DNA of 64,000 bases from Nitrospirales bacterium (lineage in GTDB: Bacteria; Nitrospirota; Nitrospiria; Nitrospirales; UBA8639). This document shows, one piece after another, positions 63,727 to 64,000 of the stretch (positions are counted from its first letter, which is position 1; each line of letters starts with the position of its first letter). The notes beneath the pieces are model-generated. The model had not been told where the DNA came from, ran no database searches, and was given only the letters and a program-made list of their open reading frames with translations. The translations under genes were made by a program, and so were the position numbers. Location: positions 62,001 through 126,000 of the forward strand of contig JAJDBM010000047.1 of NCBI GenBank assembly GCA_029261355.1. Reading direction: 5' to 3'.

Positions 63727-64000
63727 TTAGGTTGTCGGTTCGTTTGTCACCATTGCGGTCATTTCCGCCTCACAGACCACCTGGGAATCAACAAATGTTT
63801 GACCACGCATTTTCCAGAATGAAGATTTATGTCTCAGCACCTCGACTTCAACCCGAAGTTGATCTCCAGGTACAACCGGCTTTCGAAATTTCGCTTTATC
63901 AACACCAGCAAGATAAACAATAGGACGTCCTGGGCCTTCAGTAGTTTTGAGAGCTAACACTCCGCCAACTTGAGCCATCACTTCAAGAATCAAGACCCCA
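63727..64000 (-). CDS. fabZ: beta-hydroxyacyl-ACP dehydratase, 5' end beyond the window
   Basis: The last 88-90 residues of FabZ; the frame runs off the window at 64000 without a stop, so the N-terminus is missing. 'VMAQVGGVLALK' is the FabZ helix segment, followed by 'DKAKFRKPVVPGDQLRVEVEVLRHKSSFWKMRGQTFVDSQVVCEAEMTAMV' of the hot-dog fold. It dehydrates (3R)-hydroxyacyl-ACP in fatty acid synthesis and competes with LpxA for that substrate, which explains the adjacent position. The gene is first of the block seen here and its promoter is outside. Confidence 0.93.
   Translation of the reverse strand, partial: GVLILEVMAQVGGVLALKTTEGPGRPIVYLAGVDKAKFRKPVVPGDQLRVEVEVLRHKSSFWKMRGQTFVDSQVVCEAEMTAMVTNEPTT

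Noticed and set aside
63336-63923. 195-residue frame on plus opposite lpxA and fabZ
   Set aside because: Shadow of two well-supported genes; composition is His/Arg-rich as expected for antisense frames.

Overview
The window reads as chromosome of a Gram-negative, lipid A-producing bacterium. It has nine-plus genes of lipid A/Kdo2-core synthesis (lpxC, fabZ, lpxA, lpxI, lpxB, msbA, waaA, lpxK, heptosyltransferases), an AniA-type copper nitrite reductase, an FNR-like regulator and many two-component/c-di-GMP style proteins. LpxI instead of LpxH, an lpx cluster holding a Gfo/Idh oxidoreductase, and a clade-style NirK fit Nitrospirota (Nitrospira-like nitrite oxidisers) best. That placement is an inference, and no rRNA gene is present to test it. 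I see no insertion sequence, prophage, integrase or CRISPR array.

Layout. 0-7.5 kb: DUF5069 gene plus exported partner, a B12-binding-type radical SAM enzyme, a TPM-domain protein coupled to a degenerate nucleotidyltransferase, a FAD monooxygenase, and a lipoprotein with a good sigma70-type promoter. 7.8-11.3 kb: HD-GYP response regulator followed by a PAS-GAF-PAS hybrid histidine kinase. 11.5-20.3 kb: mtnA, a large AsmA-like protein, a soluble MgtE_N/CBS protein, an HD-domain protein overlapping a YjbQ-type gene, and an HtrA protease. 20.4-29.4 kb: clpB, two divergently transcribed GlnE-type adenylyltransferase proteins (one carrying ACT-like modules), and a group 2 sigma factor. 29.7-36.1 kb: lpxC, then a PLP decarboxylase divergent from a DUF6445 oxygenase-like gene, and a POT transporter. 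36.4-43.1 kb: animal-type transketolase, an FNR/CRP regulator, a CCA-adding-type enzyme, nirK with an FNR-type box at the class II position, a cupin, and a DsbA-like thioredoxin-fold protein. A tRNA-Ser(GCU) lies at 43.4 kb.

44.8-64 kb is one long minus-strand LPS block. In transcription order it runs fabZ (cut by the window edge), lpxA, lpxI, Gfo/Idh, lpxB, msbA, a DUF374 acyltransferase, waaA, lpxK, waaF-like, gmhB, waaC-like GT9, GT2, GT4, two GT2, GT4, and two more GT9 genes. It builds lipid A, attaches Kdo, flips the product and extends a heptose core. Many genes are separated by few bases or overlap, so they are probably cotranscribed from outside the window.

Main points for a second look: (1) the DUF374 acyltransferase is split by a -1 frameshift exactly at an A_AAA_AAC slippery heptamer inside a 9-A run; (2) a TTGAT-N4-ATCAT box lies about 41.5 bases upstream of the inferred nirK start, and a regulator with an FNR-type E..SR recognition helix is encoded 2 kb away; (3) a GlnE-type protein carries two ACT-like modules and a D-to-E change in the nucleotidyltransferase signature; (4) a PLP decarboxylase / DUF6445 / POT transporter group has an 18-bp tandem duplication in the divergent promoter region; (5) there is a 14-G tract upstream of the radical SAM gene.
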